Of a DNA stretch of 64,000 nucleotides, positions 27,127 to 35,904 are shown piece after piece; position 1 is the stretch's first letter, and each line of letters starts with the position of its first letter. Below the pieces are notes generated by a model. The model did no database searches. It was not told where the DNA came from and saw only the letters and a list, made by a program, of their open reading frames with translations. Made by a program: the position numbers and the translations under genes. The DNA comes from Devosia ginsengisoli (lineage in GTDB: Bacteria > Pseudomonadota > Alphaproteobacteria > Rhizobiales > Devosiaceae): the NCBI RefSeq assembly GCF_024707105.1, contig NZ_JANQAJ010000011.1:321488-385487 (forward strand), written 5' to 3'.

Positions 27127-27417
27127 ATGGAGAGACGCAAGTTCAGCCGGGAGTTCAAGCTCGAGGCTGTTAAGCTGGTCAGGGAACGGGGCGTTGCGGT
27201 CGCGCAGGCGGCCCGTGATCTGGACCTGCATGTGAACGTGTTGCGCAAATGGGTGCGCGAGCAGTCGGCCGATCCGCAGCAGGCCTTCCCCGGTCATGGG
27301 CAGATGAAGCCCGAGCAGCTCGAGATCGAGAAGCTGCGCCGCGAGGTCGCCAAGCTCAAGGCGGAGCGCGATATCCTAAAAAAAGCCGCGGCCTACTTCG
27401 CCAGGGACTCGATATGA
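27127..27417 (+). CDS. IS3-family transposase OrfA
   Basis: 96 residues with an N-terminal helix-turn-helix (FSREFKLEAVKLVRERGVAV) and a C-terminal leucine-zipper-like helix (EKLRREVAKLKAERDILKKA). It binds the terminal repeats and, by -1 slippage at A7 (27378-27384), becomes the N-terminus of OrfAB. ATG 27127 is preferred to the TTG three bases earlier. Confidence 0.92.
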   Translation: MERRKFSREFKLEAVKLVRERGVAVAQAARDLDLHVNVLRKWVREQSADPQQAFPGHGQMKPEQLEIEKLRREVAKLKAERDILKKAAAYFARDSI

Positions 27418-28274
27418 GGTTCTCTTTCGTGGCGAAGCACCGGGGGATCTGGCCGGTCTCGTGGATCTGTGAGGCGCTCGGTGTGTCTCGCTCGGGCTTC
27501 CATGCCTGGCTCAACCGCTCGCCGAGTAGACGGGCTCAGTATGACGAGGTGCTCGTCGCCGGGATCCGGTCCAGCTTTGCCGGAAGTGATCGCACCTATG
27601 GCGCTCGACGGGTATGGCACGACGTGCTGGCCGAAGGGCTCGACGCCGGTCTGCATCGCATTGAGCGGCTGATGCGCCAGGAAGGTCTGCGGGCTCGTCC
27701 GCGCCGACGGGGCCTGCCCAAGGATGGCGGGCAGCGCCATGCGGCCTCGCCCAACATCCTGGACCGGTCGTTCGTGGCGTCGGCGCCGAACCAGAAGTGG
27801 ATCGCTGACTTCACCTATATCTGGACGGCCCAGGGCTGGCTCTATGTGGCGGCGGTGGTCGACCTCTACTCCCGCCGGGTGGTGGGCTGGTCGATGAGCT
27901 CATCGATGGCCGCTCAACTGGTGACCGATGCGCTGATCATGGCCATCTGGCGTCGCGGCAAACCCGACAGCCTGCTGCACCACTCCGACCAGGGCAGCCA
28001 ATATACCAGCGAGCAGTTCCAGCGGCTGATGGCCGATCATGGCATCACCTGCTCGATGAGCCGGTCCGGCAATGTCTGGGACAACGCGGCGATGGAGAGC
28101 TTCTTCTCATCGCTCAAGACCGAACGCACCGCCCGCAAGGTCTATCGCACCAGGGATGATGCCAAGGCCGATGTGTTCGACTATATTGAGCGCTTCTACA
28201 ACCCGAGGCGCAGACACTCGACGCTGGGCTATCTGAGCCCCGTGGAATACGAAGAGCAAGCTAAGCTAGCCTAA
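27414..28274 (+). CDS. IS3-family transposase OrfB (DDE integrase core)
   Basis: 286 residues in the -1 frame relative to orfA, overlapping it by ATGA. The HTH_21 region (YGARRVWHDVLAEG) precedes the rve integrase core with WIADFTYI (first Asp), HHSDQGSQYTS (second Asp) and NAAMESFFSSLKTE (Glu), so the DDE triad is intact. The tail ends RRRHSTLGYLSPVEYE, typical of IS3 enzymes. Confidence 0.95.
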   Translation: MRFSFVAKHRGIWPVSWICEALGVSRSGFHAWLNRSPSRRAQYDEVLVAGIRSSFAGSDRTYGARRVWHDVLAEGLDAGLHRIERLMRQEGLRARPRRRGLPKDGGQRHAASPNILDRSFVASAPNQKWIADFTYIWTAQGWLYVAAVVDLYSRRVVGWSMSSSMAAQLVTDALIMAIWRRGKPDSLLHHSDQGSQYTSEQFQRLMADHGITCSMSRSGNVWDNAAMESFFSSLKTERTARKVYRTRDDAKADVFDYIERFYNPRRRHSTLGYLSPVEYEEQAKLA

Positions 28275-28567
28275 CTTCGTGTCCACCGAACCGGCAGCAG
28301 CTCATCGAACTTATTTGGAATCGGGCATACACTCGCACGCTCGGTTAGGACCTTCGTCCTAAACCCGTTACGACGCAAGAATATCTCAAGAGAATTGATA
28401 GCGGTGGTCTTGCCTGCCTTTGGTGACCCAGCAAACTCAATGACGATTGGCCTTCGTGGACGAACGCGGCGCTTTAGCTCGAGTACCTGGGAAGCTAGCT
28501 TTTCCAGTTCCTTAATGTGACGATCAGTTTGAGCCGTTGTCGTCGCCTTGTTGCGCGTTTCGGGCAA
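28271..28567 (-). pseudogene. P-loop NTPase/kinase-like gene, C-terminus removed by IS3
   Basis: The native part (28305-28567) encodes a coiled N-terminus, a Walker A (FAGSPKAGKTT) and LEIFLRRNGFRTKVLTERAS, like thymidylate-kinase or AAA-type NTP kinases. After KFDE the codons run into the IS terminal repeat and stop at 28271, so Walker B and everything after are missing. The start overlaps the membrane-protein gene upstream by 44 bases. It is a truncated remnant. Confidence 0.7.
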
Positions 28568-29087
28568 GCCGGAACCCCTCCTTTTCGAAGAACTCTATGA
28601 ATTTTCCAGCTGAGAAACCGCTGAAAAATCCCATTACCAAGAACAGATACTTGGACGATATGGCGGTTGTAACAGTGCCCTCTGAGGCAAGGTTTACGCT
28701 TAGGTGCCAGAGGGCAAAGACAACAAGGGCGACTAACGCCGACACCGGAACACGTATTACGTAGTACGCCAAGGTTGATATCCGAGACACATCAAGACCA
28801 GAAACCCTGAAGTTATATTCCTGATTAATCCCCGCCTTATAAAGTTTTCGCGCATAGTATATACTCGCGCCACAGACTGCCGACTGCATCAAAAGGAAGA
28901 CCGTTGCGGTTTCTGTTATTTTATCTGGAACATCCAGCGAAAGCATGCTTTCTACCAAAAGATAACCGCTAACGATGATGGCCAGACCATAAAAGCCAAA
29001 AAGCAAGCACACCTCCATCATCCCAAGCGCCATTTTCGAAGGATCACGCCGCGGGTTGGGTGGGGTCTGTTGAACTGGATCGGTCAC
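28524..29087 (-). CDS. four-helix membrane protein
   Basis: 187 residues with four hydrophobic segments (near residues 24-46, 60-75, 113-130 and 143-160). I do not recognise the family. Its 3' end overlaps the truncated P-loop gene, indicating a two-gene unit. Base composition is visibly less GC-rich than the neighbours, suggesting transfer. Its partner was lost to the IS element, so function is probably impaired. Confidence 0.65.
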   Translation of the reverse strand: MTDPVQQTPPNPRRDPSKMALGMMEVCLLFGFYGLAIIVSGYLLVESMLSLDVPDKITETATVFLLMQSAVCGASIYYARKLYKAGINQEYNFRVSGLDVSRISTLAYYVIRVPVSALVALVVFALWHLSVNLASEGTVTTAISSKYLFLVMGFFSGFSAGKFIEFFEKEGFRLARNAQQGDDNGSN

Positions 29088-29209
29088 GATCTATCTCGAC
29101 TCGCGAAGACTTGAACAAAAGCTAAGCTACGCTACTCCTGTAATTGCATCTGACCAATACTTTCAATCATCAGCTAACAGGTTCCGCTGGTACGGAAACT
29201 CGCTGATGC

Positions 29210-29447
29210 GGTACTGTTTTGCTTAGCTTCGACCTACCGGCCGACATCATTCCCATGCACGCGGTCCGACCGCGTCTCCGCCTCGAAAGTTCCGCGCATA
29301 TTGGGCGCTGACACCGACAATCCCGGCCAGCATGTCGAAACCATGCGCGCCAAAGGCGAGGTTGTTGGCCCCTGCCCCGGTTTCCACAAAGCCGTCGAGC
29401 CGCGTGATGGCCGCATCGAGCCGTAGAGATCGGCCGCATCACAGGTG
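29210..29447 (-). pseudogene. remnants including a duplicated SGNH-hydrolase tail
   Basis: ETRSDRVHGNDVGR at about 29236-29280 closely matches ETRSDRVHRNDIGQ of the intact SGNH gene next door, so part of it is a decayed copy of that C-terminus. Upstream in another frame, ETGAGANNLAFGAHGFDMLA reads like coding sequence of an unrecognised gene, joined to the stop of the SGNH gene. No intact frame exists. Confidence 0.4.
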
Positions 29448-30050
29448 CTACCACCCTCGCTGCTTTAGCCAAGCTGCAATAAACTCCGCCTCGATCTGCT
29501 GGCCGATATCGTTTCGATGCACGCGGTCGGACCTTGTCTCGTCGCTGCGCAATGCCTCCAGCAGCCGCGCTTCGGTCTCGGCATCGAGCGTATTGTCGGG
29601 GAAAGACTCGCGGAGCAGGACATTGATGGCGAGCAGCACTTCCAGCGTCAGGCGATCCTCGCCGCCGCCCGAAACGGGCACTTGCGGCATGATGAGGAAG
29701 CGGTTCGAGCCCAGCGCGGCCACGCCCTGCTTGAGGTAGTCGAGATAGGCTTCGGGCGTTTCGCCGGCATTGCGGCGGTCATAGAGGATGGTCACGCCAT
29801 CATGCGGCGCCAGCGTCAGCATGCCGCGCACGATGCGGCGGATGTCCTGCCGGCTGACCGACAGGTTCTCGATGGCGCGGGGCTCGCCCAGCACGGCCAG
29901 CAGCCGATCGGGCCAGCGGGTCTGGGCGCCGTCGCCCCGGCCCGTGCTATCGCCGTGGATGACCAGGTCTGTCGGCGCCGCCATGCTCCCCGGAGCCAGG
30001 CTGCTGGCAAGGATCGCACCCAGCAGCAGGGCCATCGGCATATGTCGCAT
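29448..30050 (-). CDS. secreted SGNH/GDSL-type hydrolase
   Basis: 200 residues. A signal peptide (MPMALLLGAILASSLAPGSM) precedes VIHGDSTGRGDG, the GDS nucleophile block. RVHRNDIG near the C-terminus supplies the D/H block. It should be a periplasmic or secreted esterase-like enzyme; the substrate is unknown. GGAGGAG precedes ATG 30050 with normal spacing, so the longer frame from 30080 is not used. A remnant of its own C-terminus follows it. Confidence 0.8.
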   Translation of the reverse strand: MRHMPMALLLGAILASSLAPGSMAAPTDLVIHGDSTGRGDGAQTRWPDRLLAVLGEPRAIENLSVSRQDIRRIVRGMLTLAPHDGVTILYDRRNAGETPEAYLDYLKQGVAALGSNRFLIMPQVPVSGGGEDRLTLEVLLAINVLLRESFPDNTLDAETEARLLEALRSDETRSDRVHRNDIGQQIEAEFIAAWLKQRGW

Positions 30051-30170
30051 CGTCGTGTCTCCTCCGCGGCAGAAGAGCATCGCTGTGGGCCGCGTTCAAC
30101 TCCCGGGTGCCAAACTTCTCCCCGCCCCACCATCCTGCCTTATCCTCACTCCCAACCAGGGAGACCCCAC

Positions 30171-30512
30171 ATGCAGGACAAACCACGCCTCGGCCCGCGC
30201 GCCATCAATGCCTATAATCGCCTTTCGCGGGAGGTAGCCGCGCTCAATTATGTCACCCGCGTCGCCAAGCCGTCCGGCCCGCTCAGCGAGATCACGCTGC
30301 GCAGTCTCAACAAGGCCCTGCATCTCGCCAACCGCCTCTATCGGCGCGAGCCCGGCATTTCGCGCTTCGCGATGTTCGATCCGCGCGACTCGATCAGCAT
30401 GGCCGATTTCGTCATCATCGTTGCTCGCCTGAGCGCCGCCTCGATCGCCTTCGAGGAGCGTTATGCCCACTTGACGGAAGCGGGCAAAGCTCTGCCGGGC
30501 AACGGCAATTAG
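30171..30512 (+). CDS. conserved hypothetical protein
   Basis: 113 residues from ATG 30171, with AGGGAGA upstream. Helical and basic (LRSLNKALHLANRLYRREPG), ending with IIVARLSAASIAFEERYA. No domain recognised. It is divergent from the SGNH hydrolase with a 120-base gap. Confidence 0.7.
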   Translation: MQDKPRLGPRAINAYNRLSREVAALNYVTRVAKPSGPLSEITLRSLNKALHLANRLYRREPGISRFAMFDPRDSISMADFVIIVARLSAASIAFEERYAHLTEAGKALPGNGN

Positions 30513-30965
30513 GCTCAAGCGAAAAACTTGTCCCCGCCTGTCGGAGCCATGTCATCATTCTTCCATTCCCGCCATACACGCGGCCCCGACGCAGGGCCGG
30601 GCGGGGGAGGACCGGGGGATGGGGGCGCCTGTCCAGTGGGGGAAATACGGCAGCCGCGCCTGCAATAACGGTGTCGCCTGAACCATACCCTGCGCAAAAC
30701 CGGCTCGTGACGGGCGGCCATTGGACCGTTCTACCCTTATTCGGAAGGCCCGATGGCCGCCCGTTACCGTATAACCGCGACGCCAATTGGCCGGGCGGCG
30801 TTTTGGCATGCCTTGCCCGTTTCGACGCGTCTCGGCGCGGCCAGCCCCCGCCCGGTGAATAATATGGCTTCGTCCTGTACTCTTCAGGCATGGCTAAACC
30901 GCAAGATCGGTCGAGCGCGGTATGGGTCCGGGCGGCTAGATGAGGCTGCCACGAAGGAACCGAGA
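30513..30965. other. intergenic region with a 12-base inverted repeat
   Basis: About 450 bases without a gene. It holds a perfect inverted repeat, ACGGGCGGCCAT at 30710-30721 and ATGGCCGCCCGT at 30753-30764, with a 31-base loop, which could be an RNA hairpin or an operator for the AraC-type gene. The rest shows nothing definable. Confidence 0.45.
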
Positions 30966-31850
30966 ATGACGGCAGCGCTTGAAAACTACCATGCCCGGAT
31001 GCAGCGGGTGCTGGACTATATCGACCAGCATCTCGATGGCGATCTGGACCTGGAAACGGTCAGCAAGGTCGCCGCCTTTTCGAAGTTCCATTTCCACCGG
31101 CAGTTCACGGCGACTTTCGAGTTGTCCGTGCATCGCTATGTCCAGCTTGCCCGCATGAAGCGGGCTTCCCACCGGCTGGCCGTCAGGGGCGCCCAAAGCG
31201 TCACCGATATCGCGATGGATGCCGGTTACGATGCGCCCGATGCCTTCGCCCGCGCCTTTCGGCAAAGGCTGGGGCAATCACCGTCCTCGTTCCGGAAATC
31301 TCCCGACTGGGAGCCGTGGTTGACCGCCTTCGGGCCTCTGGACAATGCGAGAAGCAAACTCATGCAGGTCATCTTTGACAATGACGACGTAACCATCCGC
31401 GACGTGCCCCCGACGCCGGTGGCGATCCTGGAGCATCGGGGCGACCGGTCGACAATCCCCGACACAAGGCAGCGCTTTACCGCCTGGCGCAAGGCGGCCG
31501 GCCTGTCACCCGAGACCAGCCCAACCTTCATGATCTTCCGCTCGGAACGAACGCCCGCGGTGCCGGCCGATTACAGCATGGACCTGTGTATCGGCACCGA
31601 CCTGCCGATTGCGCCCGATGACGACCAGATGAAGCCCGGCATAATTCCCGGCGGGCGCTGTGCGGTGCTGCGCTATCCCGGCAATACCACCAATCTCGAG
31701 CCGGCCGCGCTCTTTCTCTATCGCGACTGGCTTCCGGCCAGCGGCGAGGAAGCGCGCGACTTCCCGATGTATAGCCGGCGCCAGCTCGCTCTCATCCCCA
31801 ATGTCGAGGCGCATGAAGTCGTGCTGGAGCTGTTTCTGCCGCTGAAATAG
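30966..31850 (+). CDS. AraC-family regulator with GyrI-like effector domain
   Basis: 294 residues. Two AraC helix-turn-helix units span residues 10-115 (VAAFSKFHFHRQFTATFELS and IAMDAGYDAPDAFARAFRQR). Residues ~130-294 form a GyrI/SOUL-type ligand-binding domain (VTIRDVPPTPVAILEHRG, GRCAVLRYPG). Such Rob-like regulators respond to hydrophobic drugs. AAGGA precedes ATG 30966. The target genes are not evident from the neighbourhood. Confidence 0.92.
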   Translation: MTAALENYHARMQRVLDYIDQHLDGDLDLETVSKVAAFSKFHFHRQFTATFELSVHRYVQLARMKRASHRLAVRGAQSVTDIAMDAGYDAPDAFARAFRQRLGQSPSSFRKSPDWEPWLTAFGPLDNARSKLMQVIFDNDDVTIRDVPPTPVAILEHRGDRSTIPDTRQRFTAWRKAAGLSPETSPTFMIFRSERTPAVPADYSMDLCIGTDLPIAPDDDQMKPGIIPGGRCAVLRYPGNTTNLEPAALFLYRDWLPASGEEARDFPMYSRRQLALIPNVEAHEVVLELFLPLK

Positions 31851-31882
31851 CGGCTGGATGACAGCGCGCGGGAGGGCGAGAT

Positions 31883-32365
31883 CTAGCCGATCGTCACGAT
31901 CTCCACCTCGCTCCCGCCGACACTCGCGCCATCCCCCACGCCCTTGCCCAGCAGCGCCCGCGCCATGGGTGAGGCGAAGGACAGCGTGCCCGCCTTGGGA
32001 TCGGCCTCGTCCTCGCCGACGATGTGGTAGGTCTGTATGCGGCCATCGTCGCGTTCGAAGGTCACCGTGCTGCCGAAGGCCACCACGGCGTTGCTTTCCG
32101 GCGCCGGCACCACCTGCGCAGTGCGCAGCCGTTCGGTGAAATAGCGCAGGTCGCGGAAAGGATTGGCAGCCTGGCGGCGTTTTTCGTTGATGTCGTCGAT
32201 GGCCATGGCGGCTTCATAGGCGGCCCGGGCCTCGGCCAACTGCCGTTCCAGCGCCGCGAGGCCACCAGCGGTAACGAGGTTGGGGCCCTGCGGGATGGGA
32301 CGGTCGGGCAGCATGGTTTCCGAGGCTGTCTCGGCACTGTCTTCCTTGGTGAAGGCGACGCTCAC
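31883..32365 (-). CDS. greA: transcription elongation factor GreA
   Basis: 160 residues. An N-terminal coiled coil (GGLAALERQLAEARAAYEAA, then INEKRRQAANPFRDLRYF) inserts into the RNA polymerase secondary channel; the C-terminal domain has TVTFERDDGR and FASPMARALLGKGVGDGASV. It rescues backtracked polymerase by stimulating transcript cleavage. Another Gre-factor gene may exist elsewhere. The same C-terminal domain recurs in the large TPR-PIN protein at 2.9-4.7 kb. Confidence 0.88.
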   Translation of the reverse strand: MSVAFTKEDSAETASETMLPDRPIPQGPNLVTAGGLAALERQLAEARAAYEAAMAIDDINEKRRQAANPFRDLRYFTERLRTAQVVPAPESNAVVAFGSTVTFERDDGRIQTYHIVGEDEADPKAGTLSFASPMARALLGKGVGDGASVGGSEVEIVTIG

Positions 32366-32447
32366 TGGTCTGTTCCTGTCTTGATGCAGGCATGATAGGG
32401 CCCGCGACGCGGGGCGTCACGGGCCATTGGCATTGTGTCCGGCGCGA

Positions 32448-32885
32448 TCAGGCGGCCTGGACGATCTCGACCAGTTCGACGTCGAACACCAGGTCCTGAC
32501 CGGCCAGCGGGTGGTTGGCGTCGACCCTGACGCTTTGCTCGTCCACCTCCACCACGGTGATCGGCAGCACGCCGCCATCGGCGGTGCGGGCCTGGAGCTG
32601 GGTGCCGGGGCGCACATCGATGCCCGAGGGCACCTTGGCGCGGTCCAGCGTCTGGATGGCTTCGGCGCGATGCGGACCATAAGCCTCGGCGCAGGGAATG
32701 GTCACGGTGCTCTTGCTGCCCGGCTCCATACCGGCGACATGGGCTTCGAGCCCCTTGATCACCTGGCCCAGGCCAATGGTGAATTCCAGCGGCTCCCGGC
32801 CTTCGGAACTGTCGAACTGCGTCCCATTGGTCAGGCGCCCGGTATAGTTGATACGGACGACGTCGCCCATCTTGGCTTCCGTCAT
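32448..32885 (-). CDS. FKBP-type peptidyl-prolyl cis-trans isomerase (SlyD-like)
   Basis: 145 residues: GDVVRINYTGRLTNGTQFDS and LEFTIGLGQVIKGLE are the FKBP core, with an inserted-flap region (IPCAEAYGPHRAEAIQTLDR) and NHPLAGQDLVFDVELVEI as in SlyD-type enzymes. There is no His-rich metal tail. It is cytoplasmic. ATG 32885 is chosen by family length; the frame open far upstream to 33821 is an antisense shadow of the MFS gene. Confidence 0.92.
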   Translation of the reverse strand: MTEAKMGDVVRINYTGRLTNGTQFDSSEGREPLEFTIGLGQVIKGLEAHVAGMEPGSKSTVTIPCAEAYGPHRAEAIQTLDRAKVPSGIDVRPGTQLQARTADGGVLPITVVEVDEQSVRVDANHPLAGQDLVFDVELVEIVQAA

Positions 32886-33104
32886 GGCTGTTTCCTTCTG
32901 TGAATGCGGGCGGATTGCTCGACGCCCTTCCAGTGAGGCCGCGCTTTCGGCGCGCGACAGCGAGGGTCCAATGTAGGGACTGAGGCTCAGATGTAAACCG
33001 CTGCGGGCCAAATGGTCGGTCGCACAAATAAATCTCGCAGCGCTGTCGTGCCGGCTACCCTTCGCTCGTCTAGCAGATAGAATGCTGCGCGAGGGATACG
33101 CAAA

Positions 33105-34323
33105 ATGGAACGGAATTACGGTTGGGTCATCGTCGGCGCCGGTGCGCTGATCACCTGTCTGGCAATGGGCGCGATGTTCGCCCTGCCCGTCTATCTGCAA
33201 CCGATGGCCGACGAGACCGGCTGGACACGGGCCGGCATTTCCGGCGCCATGACCATCGGTTTCATCGTCATGGGCGTGGCGGGTTTCCTGTGGGGAACCC
33301 TGACCGACCGCATCGGCGCGCGGCCGGTGGTGCTCATCGCGGCGACGACGCTGGGCCTGGGCCTGTTCATCGCCAGCCGGGCCAATGACCTGCTGGTGTT
33401 CCAGATCGCCTATGGCGGGCTGGTCGGCGCCTCGGGTGGCGCCTTTTTCGCGCCGCTGATGGCCACTGTCATCGGGTGGTTCGACAAGCACCGGAGCCTT
33501 GCCGTCTCGCTGGTCTCGCTCGGTGGCGGCGTCGCGCCCATGGTGATCACGCCGCTGGCTACCGTACTCATCGAGCAGATGGGCTGGCGCAATGCGATGA
33601 TGACGACCGCCGTGGTGGCGACGGTGCTGATCCTGCCGACTGCCATGCTCATCCGTCGCCCGCCTGCTGCGGTGGGTGAGGCTGTAGCCGCGGATGGTAC
33701 GGCGGCCGTTCCGGCCGAACGCCCCCTCCATTGCCAGCGTGTTCCGCAAGCCGCAATTCATCGTGCTGGCTGGCGTGTTCTTCCTGTGCTGCGCCGCCCA
33801 TTCGGGCCCGATCTTCCACACGGTGAGCTATGCCATGCTGTGCGGTGCCTCGGCACTGGCGGCGGCCAGCATCTATAGCGTGGAAGGCGTGGCGGGCCTG
33901 TTCGGCCGCCTGCTATTCGGCGTGCTGGCCGACCGGCTGGGCGTCAAACGGGTCATCGTCGGCGGGCTCGTGCTGCAGGCCGTGGGCATCTACACCTATA
34001 TCTATATCGGCGAGCTGACCCAGTTCTACATGCTGGCCATGGTGCTGGGCCTGGCCTATGGCGGCGTCATGCCGCTTTATGCCGTGCTGGCCCGCGACTA
34101 TTTCCCGGCCCATGTCATGGGCACGGTGCTGGGTGGCATCACGATGACGTCGAGCATCGGCATGGCCTTCGGCCCGGTGGGCGGCGGCTGGATCTTCGAT
34201 ACGTTCGGCGATTACCAGTGGCTCTATATCAGCTCGGCCGGCATTGGCCTGGCCGCGGCACTGGTGGCGCTGACCTTCCCGCGACCATCGGCACCGCAGG
34301 AAGGCCAATTGCAACCGGCTTAA
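33105..34323 (+). CDS. MFS transporter (monocarboxylate-type), frameshifted
   Basis: About 405 residues and twelve membrane helices in two frames. The first half (MERNYGWVIVGAGALITCLA, LWGTLTDRIGARPVVLIAAT) is intact to about residue 200. The second half (FRKPQFIVLAGVFFLCCAAH, LFGVLADRLGVKRVIVGGL) runs one frame off from about 33705. Removing one G near 33707 joins them within the hydrophilic central loop. GAGGGA precedes the ATG. The broken position is a plausible sequence error. Substrate unknown. Its stop overlaps that of the convergent MFS gene. Confidence 0.8.
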
Positions 34324-35675
34324 GCAGGACTGGCGGCCGGGGCATCCCCTCCGGCCGCGTCGTCGTCATCGGAGCCCTTGGCGTAAAAGGCCGAGAGCTG
34401 GCGGTATTGCGGCGAGTTGAACGCCAGGATGGTCACCAGCACGCCGAAGACGCCGGCCAGCGTGAACACCAAGGCAATGCCGCGCTCCGGCCCGGTGCCG
34501 AACCAACTGCCGATGACGTCCGCGCCGGCGCCGTCGGTCATCAGCGGAATGAAGTAGAACTGGGTCAGCGGGCCGATCAGGAAGGCGGTCAGCGGCGAGG
34601 CCGACTGCTCGATGGACTGGGCGAAGCCGAAGACGCGCCCCTGCCGCTCCAGCGGCACCACCTTCTGCAGCGTCGTATGCTCGGCCGCCTCGGCATAAGG
34701 CCCCAGCAACATCCAGACGAACATGCCGCCCGCCAGCAGCCAGATCGAGGATTGCAGCGTGAAGATGCAGCAGACCGACCAGGTGATGACATTGACCATG
34801 AGCAGGGTCCGGAGCGGATTCTTGCCCAGCCCGGTCTTTGAAATGACGATGCCGCTGATGATGAAGGCTGTCGACAGCACGCCGAACAGCAGACCCCAGA
34901 CCTCGACCGACACCAGCGAGAGCCCATAAGCGTCGAGCAGCGCCATGAAGACGCCGCCGAGGAAATTGTTGAAAGTGGCAAAGAAGATCAGCGCGAACAG
35001 CCCCGGCACCGCCGCGATGACGCGGATCGTGCCTCTGATGTCCACCGTCTTCGGCGCAGCCGGTTCGCCCGGCACAGCTTCGACGCGGCCTTCGTCGATA
35101 TGCACGAAATTGAGGTGCAGTAAGGCCAGCAGCGTCAGTGCCAAAGCCAGCAGTATGGTCGCATACATGCCGCCCCAGGCGACCAGGAACCCTGATATCA
35201 CCGATGTCGTCAGGAAGCCGATGCCGCTGACCATGCCGACCAGGCCATTGGCCTTGTCCCGCTCATCCTCGGGGATCAGGATCGTCACCAGCGTCGGCAG
35301 GGCGATGCTGCGGATATTGCCGGCGATGACGCCCAGCATGACGAGGAACACGAAGGCCCAGAGATACCAGCCGTACGGGTCGGTAAAGGCGCCCTCCGGC
35401 TCGAGCAGCAGCATGACCAGCGACAGCCCGTAGAAGGCGAAAGAGACGACGCTCGATCCCATCATGGCGAGCTTCTTGGGATTGTGATCGACGATGCTGC
35501 CCAGCCAGAAGCCGAATCCGGCGGTGAACACCAGGTAGACGCCGGCGATCATGCCAGTGGCGAAGACCGAGCGTGTTTCGATGAAAACCCAGAAGGTCAG
35601 CGCGAACCAGACGGTGAAATTGGTGATGTTGGCCACAAGATTGTTGGCCAGTATCTGATGGAATGGCTTGGTCAT
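34320..35675 (-). CDS. MFS transporter (MFS_3, EntS-like)
   Basis: 451 residues with about twelve helices. FHQILANNLVANITNFTVWF, GSIVDHNPKKLAMMG and LPTLVTILIPEDERDKANGL match the MFS_3 group, which contains siderophore and drug exporters. GAGGAG precedes ATG 35675, better than 35708. The divergent neighbour is an iron-type binding protein with an iron-responsive box, so siderophore export is a reasonable inference. Confidence 0.82.
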   Translation of the reverse strand: MTKPFHQILANNLVANITNFTVWFALTFWVFIETRSVFATGMIAGVYLVFTAGFGFWLGSIVDHNPKKLAMMGSSVVSFAFYGLSLVMLLLEPEGAFTDPYGWYLWAFVFLVMLGVIAGNIRSIALPTLVTILIPEDERDKANGLVGMVSGIGFLTTSVISGFLVAWGGMYATILLALALTLLALLHLNFVHIDEGRVEAVPGEPAAPKTVDIRGTIRVIAAVPGLFALIFFATFNNFLGGVFMALLDAYGLSLVSVEVWGLLFGVLSTAFIISGIVISKTGLGKNPLRTLLMVNVITWSVCCIFTLQSSIWLLAGGMFVWMLLGPYAEAAEHTTLQKVVPLERQGRVFGFAQSIEQSASPLTAFLIGPLTQFYFIPLMTDGAGADVIGSWFGTGPERGIALVFTLAGVFGVLVTILAFNSPQYRQLSAFYAKGSDDDDAAGGDAPAASPA

Positions 35676-35866
35676 CGCGGCTCCTCGGGCGGCCCAAACT
35701 ATTGGCAATCGAAATTAGTTCAATCCATGACGCGCTGCGCCGACAATTCGTGTCAGCAGTGGCCGTCGCCTGAGGACGCGCCGGAGCGGCTCGATCCGAC
35801 AGAAGCGGCCCGCCAAAATTGACCGGCCGCTCGCACGCTTATTGCCGGAAACTGCCTGATCATAAT

Positions 35867-35889
35867 AAGATGATTTTTAGACTCATCTT
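35867..35889. promoter_or_regulatory. putative RirA iron-responsive box (TGA-N9-TCA)
   Basis: AAGATGA at 35867-35873 and TCATCTT at 35883-35889 are perfect inverted arms around nine bases. They contain TGA-N9-TCA, the iron-responsive operator motif of RirA in Rhizobiales. It lies just upstream of a siderophore-type binding-protein gene. Confidence 0.6.
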
Positions 35890-35904
35890 TTATGAAAGCC
35901 ACCC

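Larger units (their letters stand above)
27067..28304 (+). mobile_element. IS3-family insertion sequence
   Basis: The ends match as imperfect inverted repeats: 27067 onward reads TGAGCTGCTGCCGGTT and the complement of 28304 backwards reads the same 16 bases, with further matches (GACAC, AGTTA). Inside are overlapping orfA and orfB in the usual IS3 arrangement, with a run of seven A (27378-27384) for -1 frameshifting. Both ORFs look intact, so it may be active. The flanks (ending ACACTT and starting TCGAAC) show no target duplication, which points to a rearrangement after insertion. Confidence 0.93.

Noticed and set aside
27040..28320. A target-site duplication around the IS3 element.
   Set aside because: Flanking bases ACACTT and TCGAAC do not match for any 3-5 base register.
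32886..33821. A 312-codon upstream extension of the FKBP gene.
   Set aside because: It runs antisense through an MFS gene; the FKBP domain and family length start at 32885.
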